Positions 6,980-13,798 of a DNA stretch of 14,501 nucleotides are shown piece after piece. Source of the stretch: an uncultured Bacilli bacterium (GTDB lineage Bacteria > Bacillota_I > Bacilli_A > RF39 > UBA660); NCBI GenBank assembly GCA_948687865.1, contig CAPQQE010000020.1:3670-18170 (forward strand), read 5' to 3'. The translations under genes and the position numbers were made by a program. The notes beneath the pieces are model-generated. The model saw only the letters and a program-made list of their open reading frames with translations. It ran no database searches and was not told the origin of the DNA. How positions within the stretch are numbered: position 1 is the stretch's first letter; every line of letters begins with the position of its first letter.

Positions 6980-8604
6980 TGTCAAAAATAGTAATAACAG
7001 GAAAAGAAGCAAGAGAAAAACTTGTAAAAGGTGTTAACATAGTTGCAGACACAGTAAAATCAACATTAGGACCAAAAGGTAAAAATAGTATTATAATGAA
7101 AAATGGATCATCACCATTAATTACTAATGATGGTGCTACAATAGCAAAAGAAATAATTCCGTTAAAAGATAATACTGAAAATGTAGGAGCTCAATTAATA
7201 GTTGATGCATCTTCTAAAACAAATAAAGAAGCTGGAGATGGAACAACTACAACATCTATATTGACTCAAAGTTTAATTAATAGTGGATTAGAAGAAATAA
7301 AAAATGGAGCTGATCCTATTAATTTAAGAAAAGGAATGAATCATGTAACTAAAGAGTTAGTAAGATTGTTAAAAGAAGAATCAAAAAACATTGATAGTAA
7401 TGATGATATTAAGAAAATAGCAACTATATCTTCTGGAAGTGAAGAAATTGGATCATTAATTTCTGAAGCTTATGAAAAGATAGGTAAAAATGGAGCTATA
7501 ACTACAGAAGATTCAAAAACAAATAAAACAACAATAGACATAAAAGATGGTTATAGATTATATAAAGGAATGGCTACTCAATATTTATTTGACCAAGGTA
7601 AAACAACAATGAGTATAGAAGATACTGCTATTTTAGTCACATCAGGTAAAGTAGATAGCATTCAATCATTAGCTCCAATGTTAAATGAAATTTCACAACA
7701 AGGTAGAAAATTAGTTATATTTGCTGATTCATTCTCAGAAACAGTACTAAATTTATTAATAGTAAATCATTTAAGAGGATTACAAGTATTTGCGGTTGAG
7801 CCATCTGGATACGCAAATGGAAAGTTTGATTCATTAAGTGACATTGCAGTAATTACTGGAGCAAAATATTTTGATCAAAACAAAGGTATAGATTATAAAA
7901 CAGCAACTATGAATGATTTAGGAATGGCAAAACAAGTTAAAATCAATAGTGATATAGAAACTTTAATAATTGGCGGAATGGGAGAACCAGAAGAAATACA
8001 ACAAAGAGTTGATGAAGTTAGAAATTTATTAGATGATTCAAATTTATCTGATAATGATAAAACAAGAATTAATAATAGAATAGCTAATTTAAGTAAAGGT
8101 ATTGCTATAATTAGTGTTGGTTCACCATCAAGTATTGAACTAGAAGATTTAAAATTAAGATTAGAAGATGCATTATGTTCAGTTAAATCTTCAATAGAAG
8201 AAGGTATAGTACCTGGTGCTGGTTCAACATTTATAAGAATTGCTGAAAAATATTCAAAAGAAACTGAATTAATAACAGCAGATTCATCTTTCTTTGCTGG
8301 AGAGAAAATAGTATTAAATTCAGTTAGGTCATTATTAGTACAAATTTTAAGAAATGCTGATTATGATGAGTCAAAAATAGATGAGATTGTATCAAGAGTA
8401 AAAGAAGGAAAAGAATTATATAATTTAGAAAAAGATGAATTTGAAGATATTTCTACTGCATTAGTATTTGATCCAACTAAAGTAGAAAGAATATCATTAG
8501 AAACTGCGGTGTCTATTGCTTCAACAGTGTTAACTTCAGATAGTATAATTATAGAAGAACCCGAAGATAAAACACAATTTATTATGCAAGCGCCAATGGC
8601 ATAA
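6979..8604 (+). CDS. groEL: GroEL chaperonin (60 kDa)
   Basis: This is a full-length 541-residue group I chaperonin that folds proteins in an ATP-driven double-ring cage. ATPase elements are intact: STLGPKG (28-34), NDGATIAKEI with Asp51, GDGTTTT with Asp87, LEDAL with Asp397 (E. coli Asp398 equivalent), and FDPTKVER near 498. The apical domain is recognisable (ETVLNLLIVNHLRG, SDIAVITGAKYF). Differences from cellular GroEL are EPSGYANGKFDSL where KAPGFGDRR is usual, VPGAGSTFIR where VAGGG/VPGGG is usual, and a C-terminus ending QFIMQAPMA with no GGM repeats. GAAGGAGG (6962-6969) inside groES serves its start. Having both genes suggests the phage builds its own folding cage, probably for virion proteins. 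Identity is certain; client specificity is inferred. Confidence 0.97.
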   Translation: MSKIVITGKEAREKLVKGVNIVADTVKSTLGPKGKNSIIMKNGSSPLITNDGATIAKEIIPLKDNTENVGAQLIVDASSKTNKEAGDGTTTTSILTQSLINSGLEEIKNGADPINLRKGMNHVTKELVRLLKEESKNIDSNDDIKKIATISSGSEEIGSLISEAYEKIGKNGAITTEDSKTNKTTIDIKDGYRLYKGMATQYLFDQGKTTMSIEDTAILVTSGKVDSIQSLAPMLNEISQQGRKLVIFADSFSETVLNLLIVNHLRGLQVFAVEPSGYANGKFDSLSDIAVITGAKYFDQNKGIDYKTATMNDLGMAKQVKINSDIETLIIGGMGEPEEIQQRVDEVRNLLDDSNLSDNDKTRINNRIANLSKGIAIISVGSPSSIELEDLKLRLEDALCSVKSSIEEGIVPGAGSTFIRIAEKYSKETELITADSSFFAGEKIVLNSVRSLLVQILRNADYDESKIDEIVSRVKEGKELYNLEKDEFEDISTALVFDPTKVERISLETAVSIASTVLTSDSIIIEEPEDKTQFIMQAPMA

Positions 8605-8621
8605 AAATTATCAAAAAAGTA

Positions 8622-8650
8622 TTTACATTTATTAATAAATGTGTTATAAT
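8622..8650 (+). promoter_or_regulatory. Sigma-A-like promoter with extended -10, before the glycosyltransferase pair
   Basis: TTTACA (8622-8627), a 17-base spacer, then TATAAT (8645-8650), with TG at 8642-8643 giving an extended -10. The expected start of transcription is about 8657, which is the first arm of the hairpin at 8659-8699. Confidence 0.85.
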
Positions 8651-8658
8651 AATATATA

Positions 8659-8699
8659 TATATATGTTAGACTAATATTAAATTAGTCTAATGTATATA
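8659..8699 (+). promoter_or_regulatory. Hairpin at the predicted 5' end of the glycosyltransferase mRNA
   Basis: TTAGACTAAT (8667-8676) and ATTAGTCTAA (8682-8691) pair perfectly around a 5-base loop. The stem continues outward through two G-U pairs into TATATA/TATATA, giving about 18 pairs. The arm begins 1-3 bases after the predicted transcription start and ends 5 bases before the GGAGG. It has no T-run, so it is unlikely to be a terminator. It could stabilise the mRNA 5' end, bind a protein or occlude the ribosome site. Confidence 0.7.
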
Positions 8700-8714
8700 A
8701 AATTGGAGGTAAAT

Positions 8715-9743
8715 ATGGAAAAATTTTGGACAGAAGAATTATATGAAAAAGCATATGATATAGTAAAAGATAGAAAATTTCCAATAGTAATACCAAGTTG
8801 CAATAGGCCTAATCCATTAGTATTAGATAAATTCTTGAATGATACTTATAATGATGAATATTGGCCAGTGTGGTTTATTGTAAGAAATTCACAAGAAGCA
8901 GAATATAGAAAAAATATAACAAGGCCTAATACTTGGGTAGTTGGTTTTCCAGATGAAGAAATAAATGATTATGGAAAAGCAAAACAAAAATGTGTAGAAT
9001 TTGCACATACGCAAAAATTTGATTTTATATTTTCATTAGATGATGATTTAGAAGATATGGGATTCAAAAGACTTAAAATTATGGAAAATGGAAACAAGTA
9101 TGCAAGACCAGCAATAATGAATGATTTTGAAACATATGATGAAGACCATCCAATGTATAATCCTAAAAAATCTTGTAACAGTTGTAAATTTTTTGCATTG
9201 TGGCAGTTAGTATCTGAAGTATGCTTTGATAAATATAAATCATTATATATTTCATTAAATTTAAAATCTTTTGGTTTTTCAGCAGATAATGTAGATAAAG
9301 AAAATTCTTTAAAATTAATTTCTGGAAAAAGTCCAATGCAAGCATTAAATGTAAAAGAGTTAATGAAAAAAGATTATAAATTTAATTCAGACAAAGAAGT
9401 TGGATTTAGTGATTTAGATTTTATGATTAATTTATATAAAAATAAAGAAATTACTTCAATGATACCTTGGATGTATTATGATATGCCAAAAGATGGTGTA
9501 TCAGTAGATAACTATCCATATTATAAAGATTTATATGAAAGATTAACAGTATCAATGGACAAATTATTTAATTGTCATACAGATATAGATTTTATAAGAA
9601 GAAAAGACCAAAAGAATAAAGCATTAGGAACAATTAAAAATGCTGGAATACAAATAGAAACAGCCAAAATAAGAAAGCAAATGAATATGAAAAACTATAA
9701 ATTTAATATTTATGAAGATATTAAAGAAATATACAATATATAA
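8715..9743 (+). CDS. GT-A-fold glycosyltransferase-like protein, copy 1
   Basis: This is a probable nucleotide-sugar-dependent glycosyltransferase. Residues 22-33 (FPIVIPSCNRPN) form the first strand and loop typical of GT-A enzymes. FSLDDDLEDMG (106-116) is the DxD metal/nucleotide-sugar motif. VGFSDLDFMINLY (229-241) may hold the catalytic region. The pattern resembles the phage glycosyltransferases associated with modified DNA bases (the TET/JBP-associated type), but that is from motif memory only. The start is ATG 8715, not the upstream in-frame ATG 8691, because GGAGG (8705-8709) lies between them and 8691 sits inside the hairpin. A second, paralogous copy follows 15 bases after its stop. 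It has no membrane segment or signal, so it acts in the cytoplasm. Substrate could be DNA, a virion protein or a small molecule. Confidence 0.8.
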   Translation: MEKFWTEELYEKAYDIVKDRKFPIVIPSCNRPNPLVLDKFLNDTYNDEYWPVWFIVRNSQEAEYRKNITRPNTWVVGFPDEEINDYGKAKQKCVEFAHTQKFDFIFSLDDDLEDMGFKRLKIMENGNKYARPAIMNDFETYDEDHPMYNPKKSCNSCKFFALWQLVSEVCFDKYKSLYISLNLKSFGFSADNVDKENSLKLISGKSPMQALNVKELMKKDYKFNSDKEVGFSDLDFMINLYKNKEITSMIPWMYYDMPKDGVSVDNYPYYKDLYERLTVSMDKLFNCHTDIDFIRRKDQKNKALGTIKNAGIQIETAKIRKQMNMKNYKFNIYEDIKEIYNI

Positions 9744-9833
9744 GAAAGGAGAAGTAGTATGTTTTGGACAGAAGAATTATATGAAAAAGCATATGATATT
9801 GTAAAAGATAGAAAGTTTCCAATAGTAATACCA
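8724..9833. repeat. Near-identical direct repeat at the 5' ends of the two paralogous genes
   Basis: Bases 8724-8795 and 9762-9833 (72 bases each) differ at only two positions. Both encode FWTEELYEKAYDIVKDRKF and the following PIVIP. Downstream the two genes diverge quickly, to roughly half identical residues by eye. A shorter 27-base identical block lies at the 3' ends (9699-9725 and 10764-10790, encoding KFNIYEDIK). Confidence 0.85.
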
Positions 9834-10808
9834 TCTTATAACAGACCAGATCCAATTGTAATTAAGAAATATTTCAATGATTTTACTGAAGAATATAACT
9901 GGCCAGTATGGTTTATTGTTAGGGATTCTCAGAAAAATGAATATTCAAAATATTTAAATGAAAACAAATATATCAAATTAGTTTCTTTTCCAGATGATCA
10001 AATAAATGATTTTGGTAAAGTAAAAATGAAATGTTTAACATATGCATATGATCAAGGCTATAAAAGAATATTTTCTATGGATGACGATATGTACTCATTA
10101 GGAATTAATACAAAAACGTTAACAAGAACAGGTAATTATGCTCCAAGACCAATTAAATCAACTGATTATGAAAAATACGAGCCAATTAAAAATAATTTAA
10201 ACAAAATAATTGAAACAAATGAAAAATATAATCCAAGAAAATATTGTAATAGTTCAAAGTTCTTCGCAGTATGGCAATTAGCTTCAGAAATATGTTTCTA
10301 TAAATACAATGCATTAATTGTATTTCCTAATATAAAATCATACAGTTGGCCATTAGATAATATAGATGAAGAAGCATCAGTTAGATTAATATGTGGTAAA
10401 AGCCCAGCTCATTGCTTAAACGTAGAAGAGATCATTAAAAGACCATATAAATATGAGTCAGACAGAGCAGTTGGTTTTAGTGATTTAGACTTTATGATTA
10501 ATCTATATGAAAATAAAGATATTTCTTGTCAATTACCTTGGTTATATTACGAGATGCCAGACGATTACATGTCAGTACAAAATTATGAATGGTTCAAAAA
10601 TTTAGATGAAAGACTTGAAAAATCAACAGAAGTATTATTCAGTAAACATCCTAATACAATCTTCATAGAAAGAATATTCAAAAAACTTAAAAATGGAGAA
10701 GTAAGATCAGGAGTAAAACTAGATAACAGAAAGATCAGAAAAGATTTAGGTATTGACAAATTCAAATTTAATATTTATGAAGATATTAAATCTAAGTATA
10801 ATATCTAA
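9759..10808 (+). CDS. GT-A-fold glycosyltransferase-like protein, copy 2
   Basis: This 349-residue protein is a paralogue of the preceding one, with the same N-terminus, IPSYNRPDP (24-32), FSMDDDMYSLG (105-115), a CNSSKFFAVWQLASEICF block (163-180) and VGFSDLDFMINLY (238-250). It keeps the DDD metal motif, so both copies look active rather than one being a relic. An insertion of about 15 residues (about 141-155, EPIKNNLNKIIET) distinguishes it, and the loop around the acceptor region (YSWPLDNIDEEAS) differs, which may mean a different acceptor or sugar. AAAGGAG (9745-9751) is 7 bases upstream. The two may work in sequence or as a heterodimer. The fold call is good; donor and acceptor are unknown. 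Confidence 0.8.
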   Translation: MFWTEELYEKAYDIVKDRKFPIVIPSYNRPDPIVIKKYFNDFTEEYNWPVWFIVRDSQKNEYSKYLNENKYIKLVSFPDDQINDFGKVKMKCLTYAYDQGYKRIFSMDDDMYSLGINTKTLTRTGNYAPRPIKSTDYEKYEPIKNNLNKIIETNEKYNPRKYCNSSKFFAVWQLASEICFYKYNALIVFPNIKSYSWPLDNIDEEASVRLICGKSPAHCLNVEEIIKRPYKYESDRAVGFSDLDFMINLYENKDISCQLPWLYYEMPDDYMSVQNYEWFKNLDERLEKSTEVLFSKHPNTIFIERIFKKLKNGEVRSGVKLDNRKIRKDLGIDKFKFNIYEDIKSKYNI

Positions 10809-10840
10809 GTTAACTAGAATTAAATCTAGATAACTTTTAT
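10807..10840 (+). terminator. Probable terminator after the glycosyltransferase pair
   Basis: AAGTTAACTAGA (10807-10818) pairs with TCTAGATAACTT (10825-10836) with one A-A mismatch and a 6-base loop. It starts within the stop codon and is followed by a short T-run (TTTTAT). The weak T-tract may allow read-through to the HU gene. Confidence 0.55.
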
Positions 10841-10879
10841 ATAAAATTAATATTATATTATTTAAGGAGGAAATTAAAA

Positions 10880-11143
10880 ATGACAAAAACAGAATTAATA
10901 AAAAAGATTGCAGAACAAACAGAAATGTCAATAAAAGATGTATCATTAATACTATCTACAGAGTATGGTATAATCAAAGAATCAGTTGTATCTAATAACG
11001 AAGAGGTAAAAATACGAGGATTCATGAATATCAAACCAGTACTTAGAGCTGCTAGAATAGTAAGAAATCCAAAAACTAGAGAAAAGAAAATGAGCGAAGA
11101 GCATTTTGCAGTAAAAGCTAAAGCAAATGGAAAATGGTTCTAA
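10880..11143 (+). CDS. HU/IHF-family DNA-binding protein
   Basis: This is an 87-residue histone-like protein of the HU family, which dimerises and bends DNA with two beta arms. The start MTKTELIKKIAEQTEMSIKD matches HU helices 1-2. NNEEVKIRGFMNIKPV is the beta core (GFM where GFG is usual). AARIVRNPKTREKKM is the arm with the conserved R-NP tip that intercalates into DNA. The C-terminal FAVKAKANGKWF replaces the usual PAFKAGK. AAGGAGG (10864-10870) is 9 bases upstream. Phage HU proteins (TF1 of SPO1 is the known case, binding hydroxymethyluracil DNA) organise or regulate the phage genome. Its place right after the glycosyltransferases makes binding to modified DNA an attractive but unproven idea. 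Confidence 0.92.
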   Translation: MTKTELIKKIAEQTEMSIKDVSLILSTEYGIIKESVVSNNEEVKIRGFMNIKPVLRAARIVRNPKTREKKMSEEHFAVKAKANGKWF

Positions 11144-11179
11144 ACTAAAATTATTTTTATAAGTGGGGTGAATATTAAA

Positions 11180-11677
11180 ATGAAGTGCTTATTAGATATA
11201 AATTCTATGTATGATTTTAAAGATGAATATATAAAAGACTTAAATATTTATTATAAGCCAGTTAGTTGTGATTTAAAAATAATTGGTAAAATAAATAGTG
11301 TTAGAAGACTGCCAGATAACTATCTTGATATTAGATATAAAATAACTGATAAAAATTACGAATATGGACAAGGAAAAAATGTTAATATTCACTTTACTAA
11401 AATAAAAAATGAAAACAATCAAGATATTCATATATTTGAAGCTGAAGTAAAAGTAAGACAAAAAAGAAATAGAAAAATAACTAATGATACTACAATTACT
11501 TTAAGAACAAATAAGGAGCAGTATAAGAATTTTTCAGATTTATGTAAAAATATAGGAACTAATCCTTCTAAAATGATTAATACAATGATATCAAATTTTA
11601 TTGAAGAAAATGTTGCTATAAAAGATGAAATAAGTAATGAAGTAGTTAATGATATTAAAGAAGAAGGAGGTAAGTAA
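11180..11677 (+). CDS. Ribbon-helix-helix domain protein, putative regulator
   Basis: This is a 165-residue protein with an unknown N-terminal domain (1-100, beta-rich: YKPVSCDLKIIGKINSVRRL, YLDIRYKI). A segment at about 104-143 matches the ribbon-helix-helix fold of Arc/CopG-type DNA-binding proteins: strand TTITLRT, helix NKEQYKNFSDLCKNIG, turn TNPS, helix KMINTMISNFIEEN. The tail is acidic. ATG 11180 is preferred over the upstream GTG 11168 because GGGGTG (11165-11170) overlaps the GTG and is 9 bases before the ATG. It follows the HU gene by 36 bases and precedes the structural block, so it may regulate the switch to late genes. That role is inferred from position only. Confidence 0.75.
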   Translation: MKCLLDINSMYDFKDEYIKDLNIYYKPVSCDLKIIGKINSVRRLPDNYLDIRYKITDKNYEYGQGKNVNIHFTKIKNENNQDIHIFEAEVKVRQKRNRKITNDTTITLRTNKEQYKNFSDLCKNIGTNPSKMINTMISNFIEENVAIKDEISNEVVNDIKEEGGK

Positions 11678-11678
11678 A

Positions 11679-11849
11679 TTGGCAGAAAACGAAAAAGAAG
11701 AACTACTAAAGAAAATAGAAGCTAAGAATTTAATTATTGATAACCTTATAAAAATTAACGTATCTATGGAAGAAGATAGAAAAAGTCTTTTAGATGAGAT
11801 ATCTAAAAACTATCTATTAGTTCCTAGAAAGAAAATAGACAATGAATAA
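11679..11849 (+). CDS. Small coiled-coil protein, TTG start
   Basis: This is a 56-residue, highly charged helical protein (ENEKEELLKKIEAKNLIIDN, then EEDRKSLLDEISKNY), likely a coiled coil; its function is unknown. GGAGG (11666-11670) lies 8 bases before a TTG at 11679, which I take as the start. An in-frame ATG at 11649 would lie inside the preceding gene with the ribosome site downstream of it, so it is unlikely. It overlaps the next gene by 8 bases (ATGAATAA). Confidence 0.7.
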   Translation: MAENEKEELLKKIEAKNLIIDNLIKINVSMEEDRKSLLDEISKNYLLVPRKKIDNE

Positions 11850-12099
11850 TATTTTATTTACAGCAAATGATGAATATATAAAAGAAGTTTATGATATACT
11901 ATCTAAAGATATAAAAATTGTTAGAAAACAAAACGTTATTCTTATAGTAAATAAGGATAGAAAAGTAATTTCAAAAATTTTTACAAACGAATATGGAACT
12001 ATTACAAAATTGAAATTACCAAGAAAATATGGTTATCTAAATAATTATATATTATCTAAATTTATAGGATTAGTATATAAAGATGATAAAAACTACTAA
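11842..12099 (+). CDS. Small basic hypothetical protein
   Basis: This is an 85-residue protein of unknown function, starting within the last codons of the preceding gene, so expression is probably coupled; no good ribosome site of its own is seen. Strands and turns dominate (NVILIVNKDRKVISKIFTNE, GTITKLKLPRKYG) and the composition is basic. Its stop codon lies inside the left arm of the terminator at 12088-12125, so its 3' end and the terminator share sequence. Confidence 0.7.
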   Translation: MNNILFTANDEYIKEVYDILSKDIKIVRKQNVILIVNKDRKVISKIFTNEYGTITKLKLPRKYGYLNNYILSKFIGLVYKDDKNY

Positions 12100-12125
12100 T
12101 AATTAAATTAGTAGTTTTTATTTTT
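12088..12125 (+). terminator. Strong rho-independent terminator separating regulatory and structural genes
   Basis: A perfect 13-bp inverted repeat, AAAAACTACTAAT (12088-12100) and ATTAGTAGTTTTT (12107-12119), has a 6-base loop followed by ATTTTT. It is the strongest terminator in the window. The A-rich left arm makes it partly bidirectional in form. Confidence 0.9.
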
Positions 12126-12161
12126 GTCAGTATAAACTAAATTAATAAAGGAGGTATATTA

Positions 12162-12956
12162 ATGAACGTAAATTTAAATGCAAGTATAGGTTTTCCAGAA
12201 GTAAATGTAAGAATTGAAGCTAGAAACGTTCATACTGGAAAAGTCACATATGAAATAGAACGCCACAACAGGACAATGAAGAGTTCCATTTTAACGTTAA
12301 TCCGCGTAATAAACGGCGAGTTCTCGGAAGCAGATGATTTAACAGTAAATACTAATAAAAGATTTCAATTATATAACTTTATACCAAGATTTATAGCTTT
12401 TGGTACAAATGTAGCTTCTGGTTCAAATCCTGGTGTAACTACAGAAGTTACTGTAAATGATACTAAATTATTAAATGAAATTAAATACTCTGAAGATGCT
12501 TCAAGAATGAAGTTAACTCAAAGAAATATAATAGAAAACAGATTAAATTCACCATATATAAAATTAATTATAAAACATTATGTTCCAATGACAGCATATG
12601 TTAATAAGAAATTAGGAGAAGCTGGATTATTCGCAGAAGCTACAGGTAATAATTTATGGGCAAGAGTAACGTTTCCACCATTTGTTAAAGATGAAGCAAC
12701 AGTTATTGATGTTACTTGGGAAATAACAATTGTGTCTATGGAAACATCAGATTCACCTTATGATACAATAGATAAATCAGCTTTATGGAACTCAATAGAT
12801 TCTGCATTTTCTAAAATGGTAGTTCAAAACCCATCATATTTAGCTTTAACTGAAGCATTAAAAGAAGGAATAAAAACATATGCAAGTCAATCTGATTCAC
12901 AAGATGTTGTAGATGAAAAAACAGTTAGAATTATCACAGAAACAGCGGGTATTTAA
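12162..12956 (+). CDS. Putative virion structural protein (tail/baseplate-like)
   Basis: This is a 264-residue protein, the first of the probable morphogenesis block. The segments VRIEARNVHTGKV (16-28), LYNFIPRFIAFGTN (70-83), KLGEAGLFAEATG (150-162), LWARVTFPPFVKD (165-177) and IDVTWEITI (182-190) form a signature I associate with phage tail, baseplate or fibre-adjacent proteins (EAGLF...ARxTFPP...VTWxI). No enzymatic motif is visible. AAGGAGG (12148-12154) is 7 bases before the ATG. Bases about 12261-12335 are clearly richer in GC than the rest and use CGC, GGC, TCG and AGG codons that are rare here (see findings). The structural role is likely; the exact position in the virion is not known. 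Confidence 0.72.
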   Translation: MNVNLNASIGFPEVNVRIEARNVHTGKVTYEIERHNRTMKSSILTLIRVINGEFSEADDLTVNTNKRFQLYNFIPRFIAFGTNVASGSNPGVTTEVTVNDTKLLNEIKYSEDASRMKLTQRNIIENRLNSPYIKLIIKHYVPMTAYVNKKLGEAGLFAEATGNNLWARVTFPPFVKDEATVIDVTWEITIVSMETSDSPYDTIDKSALWNSIDSAFSKMVVQNPSYLALTEALKEGIKTYASQSDSQDVVDEKTVRIITETAGI

Positions 12957-12958
12957 CT

Positions 12959-13441
12959 ATGAAAATATTTTTAGAATTAGAAGTAGAAAATAGTAAAGAA
13001 TCTAGAATTGTTTATGATTTTATGAATAGTATGGTAAAAGACCTTAGAAATTTGTTATATGGTCATAGAGACGAGATTGAATATCTTAAAATAGAAAAAG
13101 CAATTTTGAATTCTAAAACAATATTATGGAAGTCTAAAACAAAACCAAAAGAAATAAATGTGGAACAAATTGTAATAGATATAATAAAGTCAATAAAATG
13201 GTATGAACATAAAGATAATAGATTTATAATCCAAATAGATAGAAGCAAAAAATTAAGTGGTACTAATACTCAACTCACTACGATAGCTAACTTCATAGAA
13301 TATGGAAATCAATATGCATTACCACTTCATTTCTTTTCAAGATATTTTAATGAATTTGCAAATAAAGCTAGAATATATTGGTCTTCATATAAACAGTTAA
13401 GAACTCAAATAAAAGTAAAAGAGATGGTTACTGTAGTTTAA
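12959..13441 (+). CDS. Possible neck / tail-completion-type protein
   Basis: This 160-residue protein starts 2 bases after the preceding stop without a clear ribosome site, so it is probably coupled to it. The middle and end carry FIIQIDRSKKLSG, IANFIEYGNQYALPLHFFSRYF and a helical tail. An IEYGN..P..FF pattern after a strand resembles HK97 gp10-like or Mu-type tail-completion proteins (usually IEFGT...P.PFL), but the match is loose. Its place directly after a structural protein supports a morphogenesis role. It could equally be an unrelated small virion protein. The end of the gene contributes one arm of a hairpin at 13419-13461. Confidence 0.68.
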   Translation: MKIFLELEVENSKESRIVYDFMNSMVKDLRNLLYGHRDEIEYLKIEKAILNSKTILWKSKTKPKEINVEQIVIDIIKSIKWYEHKDNRFIIQIDRSKKLSGTNTQLTTIANFIEYGNQYALPLHFFSRYFNEFANKARIYWSSYKQLRTQIKVKEMVTVV

Positions 13442-13466
13442 TGATAATATGACCATCTTTTAATAA
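13419..13466 (+). terminator. Possible terminator overlapping the gene end
   Basis: AAGAGATGGT (13419-13428) can pair with ACCATCTTTT (13452-13461), including one G-U pair, around a 23-base loop, followed by AATAA. The long loop and short T-run make it weak. Confidence 0.4.
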
Positions 13467-13498
13467 ACTATTATTAAATATTAAAAGGTGGTTTAGCT

Positions 13499-13786
13499 AT
13501 GATTAAAAGAGTAAAGTTAAATAAAAATCAAACATTAAGCACAAATGAATTGTTTAAAATATGTGCGTCAGCTAGAAATTCACATGATTATGTAAGAATT
13601 CAATTATTTAATAATAGATATATACAAGTTAGTTTTCATAGAGACCAAACTTTATCAGTTTCTCATAATATGACTGATTTATCTATGTATTATGCTACTA
13701 TAAATATGATGAATAGAAATAAAATATACTCAACAGAAAATGTTGTTGATTTTTTAGTTAAGACAATAAAGAAATATAACCATTAG
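13499..13786 (+). CDS. Small basic hypothetical protein
   Basis: This is a 95-residue protein of unknown function between probable structural genes. AAGGTGG (13485-13491) lies 7 bases before the ATG. The N-terminus is basic (MIKRVKLNKNQTL), followed by an alternating strand pattern (DYVRIQLFNNRYIQVSF) and a C-terminal helix (VVDFLVKTIKKYNH). No motif is recognised. Its TAG stop overlaps the AGGAGG of the next gene. Confidence 0.75.
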   Translation: MIKRVKLNKNQTLSTNELFKICASARNSHDYVRIQLFNNRYIQVSFHRDQTLSVSHNMTDLSMYYATINMMNRNKIYSTENVVDFLVKTIKKYNH

Positions 13787-13798
13787 GAGGTGCAAAAT

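Noticed and set aside
8651..8666. ATATAT run as a microsatellite of interest
   Set aside because: It is short, AT-rich background and is largely explained as the outer part of the hairpin stem.
8691..8714. Upstream ATG as start of the first glycosyltransferase
   Set aside because: It sits in the hairpin, has no ribosome site before it, and the GGAGG at 8705-8709 correctly spaces the ATG at 8715. The second copy also begins at the equivalent MFWTEEL.
475..13248. Several open frames on the minus strand, 60-99 codons long
   Set aside because: They lie opposite strongly supported + strand genes, are rich in Leu/Ile/Phe/Tyr as expected from antisense of AT-rich coding, and lack ribosome sites.
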